Source of the DNA: an uncultured beta proteobacterium
GTDB taxonomy: Bacteria > Pseudomonadota > Gammaproteobacteria > Burkholderiales > Burkholderiaceae_C
Assembly: GCA_903834645.1 (NCBI GenBank)
Contig: CAILKA010000297.1
Coordinates: 1-12,061, forward strand
Direction: 5' to 3'
DNA: 12,061 bases
Part shown: positions 1 through 6,460 of the stretch, in pieces
How the letters are laid out: each line of letters starts with the position of its first letter
Numbering within the stretch: position 1 is the first letter of the stretch
Notes under the pieces: model-generated
Database searches by the model: none
What the model was told of the DNA's origin: nothing
The model's input: the letters and a program-made list of their open reading frames with translations, nothing else
Translations under genes and position numbers: made by a program

Positions 1-1038
1 CTGCCCGCGCAGGCCCAGTCGCAGCCCCGCATCCGCTGGCGCCTGGCCTCGAGCTGGCCCAAGAACCTCGACACCATCTACGCAGCGGCCGAGCAGGTCG
101 CCAAGCGGGTGCGCGAGGCCACTGGCGGGGGCTTCGAGATCAGCGTGCACGCCCCGGGCGAGATCGTGCCCGCCTTCGGCGTGCTGGACGCCGTGCAGAA
201 CGGCACGGTCGAGTGCGCGAACACGGCCTCGGTCTTCTTCTTCGGCAAGGACCCCACCTTTGCGCTGGACGGCCAGATCCCCTTCGGCATGAACTCGCGC
301 CAGATGACGGCCTGGATGAAGGACGGCGAGGGCCTGCCGCTGCTGCGGGAGTTCTATCGCGACTACGGCATCGTCAACTTCCCCTGCGGCAACACCGGCA
401 CGCAGATGGGCGGCTTCTTCCGCAAGGAGATCAAGAGCCTGGCCGACATCAAGGGCCTGAAGTTCCGCATCGGCGGCTTCGGCGGCGTGGTGCTGCAGCG
501 CATCGGCGTGATCGCCCAGAACATCCCCGGCGGGGAGATCTACACGGCCCTGGAGCGCGGCACCATCGACGCGGCCGAATTCATTGGCCCCTACGACGAC
601 GAGAAGCTGGGCCTGCACAAGGTGGCGCGCTTCTACCACTACCCCAGCTACTGGGACGGCTGCGGCCAGATCACGATGTACGTGGGAGCCAAGGCCTGGG
701 AGGCCCTGCCCAAGGAGTACCAGGCAATCTTCGAGGCCGCCTGTGCCGAGGCGCACGTGGACATGCAGGCCAAATACGACGCGCGCAACCCGGCTGCGCT
801 CAAGCGCCTGGTGGCCGGGGGCGTGCAGCTGCGACCCTTTCCGAAGGCGATGGCCGATGCGGCCTACAGCGCTGCCGAGGAGCTTTACGCCGAGCTCTCC
901 GAAAAGAACCCGCGCTGGCGCAAGATCCACTCGAGCTACGCGCGTTTCTGCAAGGACGCGATCATGTGGTCACGCTTCTCCGACGGGGCCTTCGACAGCT
1001 ACATGGCCACGACGCTGAACCGCAAGCCGTCGAGCTGA
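1..1038 (+). CDS. TRAP transporter substrate-binding protein, DctP/TakP type (5' end missing)
   Basis: Periplasmic solute receptor for a tripartite ATP-independent (TRAP) transporter, expected to capture a carboxylate and deliver it to DctQ/DctM membrane subunits, which are not in this window. The frame is open from base 1: 345 codons are visible, beginning in what looks like the end of a signal peptide (LPAQAQS) followed by the mature start IRWRLASSWP. The true start lies upstream. Family hallmarks are the KGLKFRIGG segment, whose Arg (codon 156, bases 466-468) matches the carboxylate-binding Arg of DctP proteins, and the segment PGGEIYTALERGTIDAAEF followed by GPYDDEKLGLHKVARFYHYP, typical of the TakP/2-oxoacid subgroup. 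The substrate cannot be read from sequence; a 2-oxo or hydroxy acid is an inference from the subgroup. The gene converges on the sensor kinase gene with only 10 bp between stop codons and no visible terminator. Confidence 0.9.
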   Translation: MPAQAQSQPRIRWRLASSWPKNLDTIYAAAEQVAKRVREATGGGFEISVHAPGEIVPAFGVLDAVQNGTVECANTASVFFFGKDPTFALDGQIPFGMNSRQMTAWMKDGEGLPLLREFYRDYGIVNFPCGNTGTQMGGFFRKEIKSLADIKGLKFRIGGFGGVVLQRIGVIAQNIPGGEIYTALERGTIDAAEFIGPYDDEKLGLHKVARFYHYPSYWDGCGQITMYVGAKAWEALPKEYQAIFEAACAEAHVDMQAKYDARNPAALKRLVAGGVQLRPFPKAMADAAYSAAEELYAELSEKNPRWRKIHSSYARFCKDAIMWSRFSDGAFDSYMATTLNRKPSS

Positions 1039-1048
1039 CCGTGCCGGG

Positions 1049-2482
1049 CTAGGGGGGCAACTCCAGCACGAAGCAGCTGCCCCCGCCCTCGCGCGGTTCG
1101 CAACGCACGCGCCCGCCGTGGCGCTGCGCGATCTGGCGCACGAGCGACAGGCCCAGGCCCACGCCGCCCTCGTGCTCGGCGTGGCCGGGCAGGCGGAAGA
1201 AGGGCTCGAAGATGCGTTCGCGCCAGGCCTCGGGCACACCGGGGCCGCGGTCGCAGATCCGGATCTCGAGGTACACGGGCGCGGCAGCCGCAGCCGCGCG
1301 CAGCTGCACGAGGGTGTCGCCGCCGCCGTAACGGCGCGCGTTCTCCAGCAGGTTGCGCACGGCACGCCGCAGGAGCCGTTCGTCGCCCTGCACCACCGCC
1401 TCGGACACCGCACCGGCGTCGCCCACCTCGAGCTGCGCGCCCACGCGCGCGCACTCCTGGGCCAGCATCGCCCGCATCGCCACCGGCTCCCGGCGCAGCA
1501 CATCCTCGCCCGCGTCGAGCCGGCTGGCCAGCAGCACCTCCTCCACCAACGCATCGAGCTCGGCGATGTTGACGTGGATCTCGCGCTTGAGCGTCTCGCG
1601 CTGCGCGGGTGCCGCCTCGTCGAGCAGCGACACCGCCATCTTCAGCCTGGCCAGCGGCGAGCGCAGCTCGTGGCTCGCATTGGCCAGCAGGCTCTGGTGC
1701 GAACGCAGCAGGTCCTGCACACGTGTTGCGGTCTGGTTGAAGGCCACCGCCACCTCGGCCACCTCGTCACGCCCGTCCTCGGGCACGCGGTGGTGCAGCG
1801 CCCCGGCGCCGAAGGCCTGCACGCCGAGCTTGAGCGCCTCGAGCCGGCGGGTGAGGCGGCGCACGACCGGCCAGGCGCCCAGCGCCACGGCCAGGAAGAG
1901 GCTGGCCAGCAGCAGCACGATGCCCAGGCCGCCACCGGGCAGCAGGCCGGGCGGGCCGAAGGCGATCGGCCGCTCGCTCGGGCGCACGGGCCCGTCGGGC
2001 CCGGCGAAGGGCCCACCTGGCCCGCCCGCATGCCCCATCGGCGCGCCCGGCCCGGCGCCCATCCCGGGCCCCATCCCGGGCCCGCGCCGCATCGCCACGC
2101 CTCGCGCCAGCCACAGCGTGCGGCCGTCAGACAGGCGCATCGCCAGGCCGCGCCTGGCGCCCGCAGGCGCCTCGGCCTCGCGCCGCAGCCACGCATCCGA
2201 GGCGGCGATGCGCTCGCCCTTCTCGTCGTCCAGGGCCATCGGCAGCCGCAGCCGCTGCGACCAATCGCGCAGCGCAGCCGCCTGCTCTTCTCGCGCTGCA
2301 GTGGCCGGAGGCAGCGAACGCTCGAGCAGGTCGGCCCAGGCCTCGGCACGGCCCTGTGCGGCCGTCTCCAGGCGCACGCGCTCCTGCTCCACGTGGCGTT
2401 GCCACAGCCAGCCCGAGGCCAGCGCAAACAGGGCCATCACGGCCACGACCGTGAGCCAGATCCGCAGGTACAGCGATCGCAC
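1049..2482 (-). CDS. Sensor histidine kinase, HAMP/HisKA/HATPase type (CpxA/BaeS-like)
   Basis: Inner-membrane sensor kinase of 477 residues, partner of the response regulator directly upstream. Visible order: short cytoplasmic N-terminus; TM1 about residues 7-27; periplasmic domain about 28-181; TM2 about 182-204; HAMP about 205-258; H-box NASHELRSPLARLK with phospho-acceptor His271; N-box NLLENARRYGGG (Asn381); G1 box CDRGPGVPE (Asp411); F-box FEPFFR; G2 box GVGLGLSL (about 440-447). All catalytic boxes are intact. Residues 134-168 of the sensor domain are extremely rich in Gly, Pro and Met with one His, which is unusual for a ligand-binding loop and resembles the composition of the Spy-like protein in the same operon. 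The start is GTG, 20 bp after the regulator stop; a GAAGG ribosome binding site lies 9 nt before it. Architecture fits the CpxA/BaeS/RstB class; the stimulus is unknown. Confidence 0.93.
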   Translation of the reverse strand: MRSLYLRIWLTVVAVMALFALASGWLWQRHVEQERVRLETAAQGRAEAWADLLERSLPPATAAREEQAAALRDWSQRLRLPMALDDEKGERIAASDAWLRREAEAPAGARRGLAMRLSDGRTLWLARGVAMRRGPGMGPGMGAGPGAPMGHAGGPGGPFAGPDGPVRPSERPIAFGPPGLLPGGGLGIVLLLASLFLAVALGAWPVVRRLTRRLEALKLGVQAFGAGALHHRVPEDGRDEVAEVAVAFNQTATRVQDLLRSHQSLLANASHELRSPLARLKMAVSLLDEAAPAQRETLKREIHVNIAELDALVEEVLLASRLDAGEDVLRREPVAMRAMLAQECARVGAQLEVGDAGAVSEAVVQGDERLLRRAVRNLLENARRYGGGDTLVQLRAAAAAAPVYLEIRICDRGPGVPEAWRERIFEPFFRLPGHAEHEGGVGLGLSLVRQIAQRHGGRVRCEPREGGGSCFVLELPP

Positions 2483-2502
2483 GGGCCCTGGCCTTCGCGC
2501 CC

Positions 2503-3255
2503 TCAGGCCGGCGCAGCGCCGGCGGGTGCGGCGCTCCGGCCGCGGTCACCGTCGATCTGGTCCTGGCGCCGCGCGAAGACGTAGCCGCTGCCGCGCACCG
2601 TCAGCAGCCGGCGCGGCGTCTTGGGGTCGTCCTCGATGACGGCGCGGATGCGCGACACGTGGACGTCGATGCTGCGGTCGAAGGCCTCCATCGGGTGGCC
2701 CTTGAGCGCATCCATGATCTGGTCGCGCGAGAGCACGCGCCCGCTGGCGCGCGCGAGCACCACGAGCAGCTCGAACTGGTGGCTCGTGAGCTCGCAGGGC
2801 CGCCCGTCCAGGCGCGCGTGGCGCGCACCCAGGTCGATCACGAGGCGGCCGAACTCGAGCATCTCGTCCGCGCCGGGGTCCGGTCCCGCGCGGCGCATCA
2901 GCGCCTTCACCCGCGCCAGCAGCTCGCGCGGCTCGAAGGGCTTGGCCAGATAGTCATCCGCACCGATCTCCAGGCCCACGATGCGGTCCATCGGCTCACC
3001 ACGCGCGCTGAGCATCAGCAGCGGCAGGCGCCGCGTGCGCGGATCGGCACGCAGTTCGCGCGCCAGATCCAGACCGTCGCCGTCAGGCAGCATCAGGTCC
3101 AGGATCAGCGCGTCGACTGCGTCGCGCCGCAACCGCTCGCGGCCGTCGCGCAGATTCGCCGCCGCCTCCACCGAGTAGCCGTGGCCACGCAGGTAGTCGC
3201 CCACCATCGCGACCAGACGCTGGTCGTCATCGATCAGCAGCAGGCGGCTTCCCAT
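2503..3255 (-). CDS. Response regulator, OmpR/CpxR family
   Basis: Cytoplasmic DNA-binding regulator of 250 residues if the ATG at 3255 is used (253 from an in-frame GTG at 3264). Numbered from the GTG, the receiver domain spans about residues 7-120 with the acidic pocket IDDD (Asp12-Asp14), phospho-acceptor Asp56 in LILDLMLPDGDG, Ser86 in MLSARGE and Lys108 in YLAKPFEPRELL. The C-terminal winged-helix domain (about 135-232) has the usual ELTSHQFELL, RSIDVHVSRIR and LLTVRGSGYVFAR motifs of OmpR-type effectors. The final 20 residues are an Ala/Gly/Arg tail. It lies between the Spy-like gene (22-31 bp away) and the kinase (20 bp away), so all three should be co-transcribed. Neither start has a clear Shine-Dalgarno. 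I prefer the ATG because the GTG sits only 7 nt after a stable hairpin. The layout suggests a CpxR/RstA-like role in envelope stress. Confidence 0.93.
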   Translation of the reverse strand: MGSRLLLIDDDQRLVAMVGDYLRGHGYSVEAAANLRDGRERLRRDAVDALILDLMLPDGDGLDLARELRADPRTRRLPLLMLSARGEPMDRIVGLEIGADDYLAKPFEPRELLARVKALMRRAGPDPGADEMLEFGRLVIDLGARHARLDGRPCELTSHQFELLVVLARASGRVLSRDQIMDALKGHPMEAFDRSIDVHVSRIRAVIEDDPKTPRRLLTVRGSGYVFARRQDQIDGDRGRSAAPAGAAPA

Positions 3256-3271
3256 GGGCTGCACGAGGCCG

Positions 3272-3286
3272 GACGCTGGCAGCGTC
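3272..3286 (-). other. Perfect intergenic hairpin between the spy-like gene and the regulator
   Basis: A 6-bp perfect inverted repeat with a 3-nt loop (GACGCT, GGC, AGCGTC) fills the gap immediately after the stop codon of the Spy-like gene and ends 7 nt before the regulator's GTG. There is no U-tract, so a full Rho-independent terminator is unlikely. An intercistronic processing or mRNA-stability element that lets the chaperone be made in excess over the two-component system is a reasonable inference. Confidence 0.45.
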
Positions 3287-3886
3287 TCAGGACTTCGCCG
3301 GCGCGAGCGTCTCGCGCTCGCGGCGATGGCGCTCCATCATGTCGCCCCGGCGCTTGGCCAGATCGGCCATCTGCTTGCGCTGTTCGGGCGAGAGCACGCG
3401 CGAGGCCTCCACCATCGCCTGCATATGGCGCCGGCTGCCCTGGTCGTGCTGGGCCAGCATCTTCTGGCGCAGCGCCTCGGCTGCCGCGGCGTCCACGTTG
3501 GGCTGCGTGAAGACGCGCTGGGCTTCGTCGCGCAGGGCCCGGCGCGCATCGCGCTGGGTGGACATGTCGCGCCGCGCCGCATCCATGATCTGCTTGATCT
3601 GGGCACGCTGCTCGGGGGTGGCCTTGACGGCGTCGAGCATGCGCGGGGACAGCAGCATGCCGGCGCCCATCATGCCTTCGCCGCCACCCGGCCCGCCCTG
3701 GCGGCCCATCCCGTGGTGGCCCATCCCGTGATGCCCCATGCCGGAGCCAGCGCCGGGGCCTGCGCCGGGGCCACCAGCGGGTTGCGACCACGCCGGCGCG
3801 CAGACCGCCGAGGCGGCCAGCGCCAGCGCGGCCAGCCCCAGGGGCCAGCGGTTGCCCGATCGGGCGCAGCGAGAATTCGTGTTCAT
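3287..3886 (-). CDS. Spy/CpxP-like periplasmic LTxxQ-family protein with His/Met-rich segment
   Basis: Predicted exported protein of 199 residues. A signal peptide covers about residues 1-34 (Arg-containing start, hydrophobic WPLGLAALALAASAV, likely cleavage at AWS-Q). Next comes a low-complexity segment of about residues 36-77 made of Gly, Pro, Met and His, including GMGHHGMGHHGMGRQ, then a highly charged helical domain. Two copies of the LTxxQ-type motif are visible: ATPEQRAQIKQI near residue 89 and LSPEQRKQMADL near 165, the spacing expected for the Spy/CpxP/CnrX superfamily. Family members are ATP-independent periplasmic chaperones, signalling inhibitors of CpxA-like kinases, or metal sensors. 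The His/Met segment suggests Cu, Ni or Zn binding, an inference only. The ATG at 3886 is fixed by a near-perfect AAGGAGG six nucleotides upstream; the frame stays open to 4126 but that extension has no export signal. It is the first gene of an operon with the regulator and kinase. Confidence 0.88.
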   Translation of the reverse strand: MNTNSRCARSGNRWPLGLAALALAASAVCAPAWSQPAGGPGAGPGAGSGMGHHGMGHHGMGRQGGPGGGEGMMGAGMLLSPRMLDAVKATPEQRAQIKQIMDAARRDMSTQRDARRALRDEAQRVFTQPNVDAAAAEALRQKMLAQHDQGSRRHMQAMVEASRVLSPEQRKQMADLAKRRGDMMERHRRERETLAPAKS

Positions 3887-3892
3887 GTCAGT

Positions 3893-3899
3893 CCTCCTT
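3893..3899 (-). promoter_or_regulatory. Strong ribosome binding site deciding the spy-like start
   Basis: AAGGAGG on the minus strand, 6 nt before the ATG at 3886. It is the best Shine-Dalgarno in the window. It decides the start over the longer open frame that reaches 4126, and it suggests this protein is made in larger amounts than the two-component system behind it. Confidence 0.8.
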
Positions 3900-3923
3900 G
3901 AGGGAGCAGGGGTTGCGATGAGC

Positions 3924-3975
3924 ATGATGCTGCGCCGCCCCCGTGTCGACCTCATGCAGCCCTGGTAAAGAAGCT
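3924..3975 (-). promoter_or_regulatory. Putative promoter region of the spy-like/two-component operon
   Basis: The 121-bp gap upstream of the operon must carry its promoter unless transcription reads through from the lipoprotein gene. A -35-like TCGACA (3949-3944 on the minus strand) is followed 16-17 bp later by a poor -10 near 3926. Farther upstream, an A/T-rich patch at 3965-3979 contains a single GTAAA/TTTAC half-site of the kind paired in CpxR boxes; a second half-site at correct spacing is absent. Assignment is weak. Confidence 0.25.
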
Positions 3976-3990
3976 TTTCGGGGCCATGCC

Positions 3991-4022
3991 GCCCCCGTTG
4001 CGCAGGCTCAACGCGCGGGGGC
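3991..4022 (-). terminator. Weak terminator-like hairpin overlapping the lipoprotein stop codon
   Basis: GCCCCCG (3991-3997) pairs with CGGGGGC (4016-4022), with possible extra GTTG/CAAC pairing inside. The structure spans the stop codon at 4008-4010. In the minus direction it is followed after about 10-20 nt by an A/T-rich patch, not by an immediate U-run, so it is at best a weak terminator. Confidence 0.22.
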
Positions 4023-4940
4023 GTCGATGCGCACGAGGCGGCGCTGCAGGGTGAAGTCCGACTGGGCGCTCGCCAGCTCCAGCCGCAGCAGCACTCCGCT
4101 CGCCCGATCCACCACCAGGACGCCATCCACGCGCGTGCTGCGCTCGCCGCGCTGCGCGTCGCCGAAGAGCTCGATCACTGCCGCGTCGAAACGCCGCGTG
4201 GCGATCGTCTGCGGCCCCACGGCCACGACCTGCCCGCGCACGCGTGCCCGAACGCCCGGCTCCTCGGGCAGCGTCAGGTCACCCGCCACCACCTGCCCGA
4301 GCCCGAGATCGAGCCGCAGGAGGTGGGGCCAGTGCAGCGTGCCTGGCGGGGCACCCTTGACGTTGCCGGCGAAGTCCTGCACCCAGCGGGTGCCTTCACC
4401 CCCTGGCATGCCCTCGACGGAGAACTCCAGCACCTCTCGGCGCAGCGCATCGAGCCGCAGCGCGAACTCCCGCGAAGCGCGACGCGGATCACCACGCTCC
4501 TCGTACACGAGCCGCTCACCCAGCGCCACGGGCAGCTGGAGAGCTTGGCGGGCCGGGAGATCGGGGCCGACGGAGGGGCACTGCCGCCCCACGGCCACGG
4601 CCTGCAGCACGTCGAAACGGCCCTTGAGCCGAGCGAGCTCCTCGGACTCCACCCCAGGCTGACGCATCGTCAGGAGCGCCGGCCAGAAGACCGTCAACCC
4701 GACCCCGAGGGCCACGATGTTCGTGCCCGCACGCTCGTCCACGGCATAGGCCACCTCGGCCGCGCGACGCTGCACCCGCAGCGTCTCCACGTCCAGCCGC
4801 TCGCAGTCCCAGCCGGCAAAATCCGTCGGGTTGGTGAGCAGCGGCCGGACATCGCCCGAGCGCGTCGTGCATCCGCCGCACCCGAGACCGATGACAACGG
4901 CCACGAGGGCAGGCAGGGTGCGGGTCGTCAGCGCGCGCAT
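4008..4940 (-). CDS. Hypothetical probable lipoprotein, two-part, function unknown
   Basis: I do not recognise this 310-residue protein as a named family. From the ATG at 4940 it starts MRALTTRTLP with a hydrophobic stretch (about 9-20) ending in CGGCTT. Cys21 or Cys24 could be the lipidated residue, although the match to the classical lipobox is imperfect. Residues about 36-72 are charged and helical, then a hydrophobic segment (about 74-92) with VFWPALL looks membrane-embedded. This is followed by ARLKGRFDVLQAVAV, a pattern I recall from short conserved betaproteobacterial lipoproteins. The C-terminal half (about 135-310) appears beta-rich, with DGVLVVDRASGVLLRLEL near its end, reminiscent of DUF3108-like outer-envelope domains (weak inference). 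The frame is open to a TTG at 5039; the ATG is preferred because it places the export signal at the N-terminus. A GGAG lies 12 nt upstream. The gene stands alone, 150 bp from pobA and 121 bp from the spy-like gene. Confidence 0.7.
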   Translation of the reverse strand: MRALTTRTLPALVAVVIGLGCGGCTTRSGDVRPLLTNPTDFAGWDCERLDVETLRVQRRAAEVAYAVDERAGTNIVALGVGLTVFWPALLTMRQPGVESEELARLKGRFDVLQAVAVGRQCPSVGPDLPARQALQLPVALGERLVYEERGDPRRASREFALRLDALRREVLEFSVEGMPGGEGTRWVQDFAGNVKGAPPGTLHWPHLLRLDLGLGQVVAGDLTLPEEPGVRARVRGQVVAVGPQTIATRRFDAAVIELFGDAQRGERSTRVDGVLVVDRASGVLLRLELASAQSDFTLQRRLVRIDAPAR

Positions 4941-4976
4941 CGCGGGCGGGAACTCCGGCCAGTACACATGCTCACT

Positions 4977-4998
4977 AGTGTAGGCGAGGCCCACCGCT
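4977..4998 (-). promoter_or_regulatory. Putative promoter of the lipoprotein gene (-10 TACACT)
   Basis: On the minus strand TACACT (4982-4977) matches the sigma70 -10 consensus at four of six positions. It lies about 36 nt before the ATG at 4940. The weak -35 (about 16-17 bp upstream, GATTGG-like) falls inside the last copy of the 11-bp repeats, so a factor binding those repeats could control RNA polymerase directly. Confidence 0.35.
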
Positions 4999-5031
4999 CC
5001 AATCGGGCCCCAATCAGACCCCAATCCGGGC
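4999..5031. repeat. Three tandem 11-bp direct repeats upstream of the lipoprotein gene
   Basis: Plus-strand units are CCAATCGGGCC (4999-5009), CCAATCAGACC (5010-5020) and CCAATCCGGGC (5021-5031). The core CCAATC is identical in all three and the period is exactly 11 bp, close to one helical turn. The position just upstream of a likely -10 element suggests an operator or activator site instead of coding sequence. The lipoprotein frame does read through it from a TTG at 5039, but without an export signal. Confidence 0.6.
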
Positions 5032-5073
5032 CGGTTCAAGCGCGAAGCCGGCTCTGTGCAGGCTCGGTGGCGG

Positions 5074-5090
5074 GCCCGGGTGCCCTGGGC
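5074..5090 (-). terminator. Hairpin directly after pobA, possible terminator
   Basis: A 7-bp stem with a 3-nt loop (GCCCGGG, TGC, CCTGGGC, with one G-T pair) begins at the base next to the pobA stop codon. No U-tract follows on the minus strand, so it may protect the 3' end or act with Rho instead of being a canonical intrinsic terminator. Confidence 0.3.
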
Positions 5091-6263
5091 TCAGTACGGC
5101 AGCCCGACATAGTTCTCCGCCAGGGAACGCTGCGCCGCCTCGGAGGACCAGAGGTAGGCAAGCTCCACCTCCTGCAGCTTGCGGTCGTACTCGGGGCTTT
5201 GCGGGAAGGTGTGCAGCAGCGTGGTGAGGAACCACGAGAAGCGCTGCGCCTTCCACACCCGCGCCAGCGCCCGCTCGGAGTACTGCTGCAGGCCTGAGGA
5301 GTCTGCCTGCAGGTAGTGCGCCACGAGGCCGTGGTACAGGTAGTGCACGTCGGAGCCCGCCGTGTTCAGGCCGCGCGCCCCAGTGGGCGGCACGATGTGC
5401 GCAGCGTCGCCGGCCAGGAAGAGCCGGCCGTGGCGCATCGGCTCGGCCACGTAGGAGCGCAGCGGCGCGATCGACTTCTCGATCGAGGGCCCGGTCACCA
5501 GCCGGGCCGCGACCTCCCCGGGCAGCCGCCGCTTGAGCTCCTCCCAGAAGGCATCGTCGGACCAGTCCTCCACCCGATCCGTCAGCGGCACCTGGATGTA
5601 GTAGCGGCTGAGCACCGGCGAGCGCAGCGAGCACAGCGCAAAGCCCCGGTCGTGGCGTGCGTAGATGAGTTCGTGCGACACCGGCGGCGTGCGCGACAGC
5701 ACCCCGAGCCAGCCGAAGGGATAGACCTTCTCGTATTCGCGCAGCACGTCCTTGGGGATCGACTTGCGGCTCACGCCGTGGAAGCCATCGGCACCCACGA
5801 CGAAGTCGCAATCCACGCGACCCTCCTCGCCCCCCTGGCGGTAGGTCACGAAGGGGTGGTCACCCGTGAGGTCGTGCGGCTGCACGTCCTCGGCCTCGTG
5901 GATCACGATGCCGTTGAGGCGGTCGCGCGCCGCGTACAGGTCTCGCGTGACCTCGGTCTGCCCGTACACCACCACCGAGTTGCCCCCGCTGTGGCGGTTC
6001 AGGTCCACCCGGTGCAGCCGGCCTTGGTCGGAAATGAAGAAAGCCTCATGCACCTGGCCTTCGCGGTCCATGCGCTCGCCGCACCCGGCCTCGTGCAGCA
6101 GCCGCGCAAAGCCCTGCTCGAGCACGCCGGCGCGGATGCGCGCCAGCACGTACTCGCGGCTTTGCCTTTCCAGCACCACGGTATCGATGCCCTTGAGATG
6201 GAGCAGTTGCGACAGCAGCAGCCCGGAGGGCCCCCCGCCAATGATGCAGACCTGTGTCCTCAT
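5091..6263 (-). CDS. pobA: 4-hydroxybenzoate 3-monooxygenase (p-hydroxybenzoate hydroxylase)
   Basis: Cytoplasmic FAD-dependent enzyme converting 4-hydroxybenzoate, NAD(P)H and O2 to protocatechuate, feeding the beta-ketoadipate or protocatechuate meta-cleavage routes. The 390-residue length fits the family (about 390-394). Visible motifs are GGGPSG (9-14) for FAD, the DG motif FVVGADGFHGVSR (about 154-166) and the GD motif LFLAGDAAHIVPPTGARGLN (281-300). Residues known from the Pseudomonas fluorescens enzyme occur at identical numbers: Arg42 and Arg44, Tyr201, Ser212, Arg214, Arg220, Tyr222, Pro293 and Tyr385. Arg33, Gln34 and Tyr38 in the 33-40 segment argue for NADPH preference. The ATG at 6263 is chosen because it starts the FAD fold directly and follows a GGGAG site; the frame is open to 6488 without support. 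No pobR or pca gene is in the window; control may act through the inverted repeat at 6350-6367. Confidence 0.97.
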   Translation of the reverse strand: MRTQVCIIGGGPSGLLLSQLLHLKGIDTVVLERQSREYVLARIRAGVLEQGFARLLHEAGCGERMDREGQVHEAFFISDQGRLHRVDLNRHSGGNSVVVYGQTEVTRDLYAARDRLNGIVIHEAEDVQPHDLTGDHPFVTYRQGGEEGRVDCDFVVGADGFHGVSRKSIPKDVLREYEKVYPFGWLGVLSRTPPVSHELIYARHDRGFALCSLRSPVLSRYYIQVPLTDRVEDWSDDAFWEELKRRLPGEVAARLVTGPSIEKSIAPLRSYVAEPMRHGRLFLAGDAAHIVPPTGARGLNTAGSDVHYLYHGLVAHYLQADSSGLQQYSERALARVWKAQRFSWFLTTLLHTFPQSPEYDRKLQEVELAYLWSSEAAQRSLAENYVGLPY

Positions 6264-6273
6264 GCGCGTGCTT

Positions 6274-6278
6274 CTCCC
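6274..6278 (-). promoter_or_regulatory. pobA: Ribosome binding site of pobA
   Basis: GGGAG on the minus strand, 10 nt before the ATG at 6263. It supports this start over upstream in-frame alternatives reaching 6488, which would add a 75-residue extension unknown in the family. Confidence 0.6.
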
Positions 6279-6349
6279 ACAGAGAGCATTGTCGCTCAGG
6301 CCTTCAGCGAGGTGAGGCTGCCGCGCAACCCCCCAGGCGGCCGACCCTC

Positions 6350-6367
6350 GCGTGAAGATGTTCACGC
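6350..6367. promoter_or_regulatory. Perfect 7-bp inverted repeat, candidate operator between pobA and the protease gene
   Basis: GCGTGAA (6350-6356), spacer GATG, TTCACGC (6361-6367): an 18-bp dyad lying 87 bp upstream of pobA and 93 bp upstream of the protease start in a 197-bp divergent intergenic region. Position and symmetry fit a dimeric regulator site. Because pobA is commonly activated by PobR (IclR or AraC family), activation of pobA from here is plausible. No regulator gene is present in the window to link it to. Confidence 0.5.
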
Positions 6368-6460
6368 ACGTCGAGGATTCCTTGGGCCAGGAAGTGCCGC
6401 GGGCGGCCCGGCCAGCCGTCCAATCCGAAGCACTCATCATAAGCAACAGGGAAGATCGCC

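Noticed and set aside
1039..1048. Possible bidirectional terminator between the TRAP and kinase genes
   Set aside because: The gap is only 10 bp and shows no inverted repeat or T-run.
1118..2584. 488-residue plus-strand open frame over the sensor kinase
   Set aside because: Shadow of the kinase gene. Its sequence is Arg/Gln/His-rich without motifs, whereas the minus strand has every kinase box.
3965..3979. Possible CpxR box upstream of the spy-like operon
   Set aside because: Only one GTAAA half-site is present; a second at the expected spacing is missing, so the match could be chance.
3887..4126. N-terminal extension of the spy-like frame
   Set aside because: The extension is Trp/Cys/Arg-rich, overlaps the lipoprotein gene and buries the signal peptide. 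A strong AAGGAGG marks the internal ATG.
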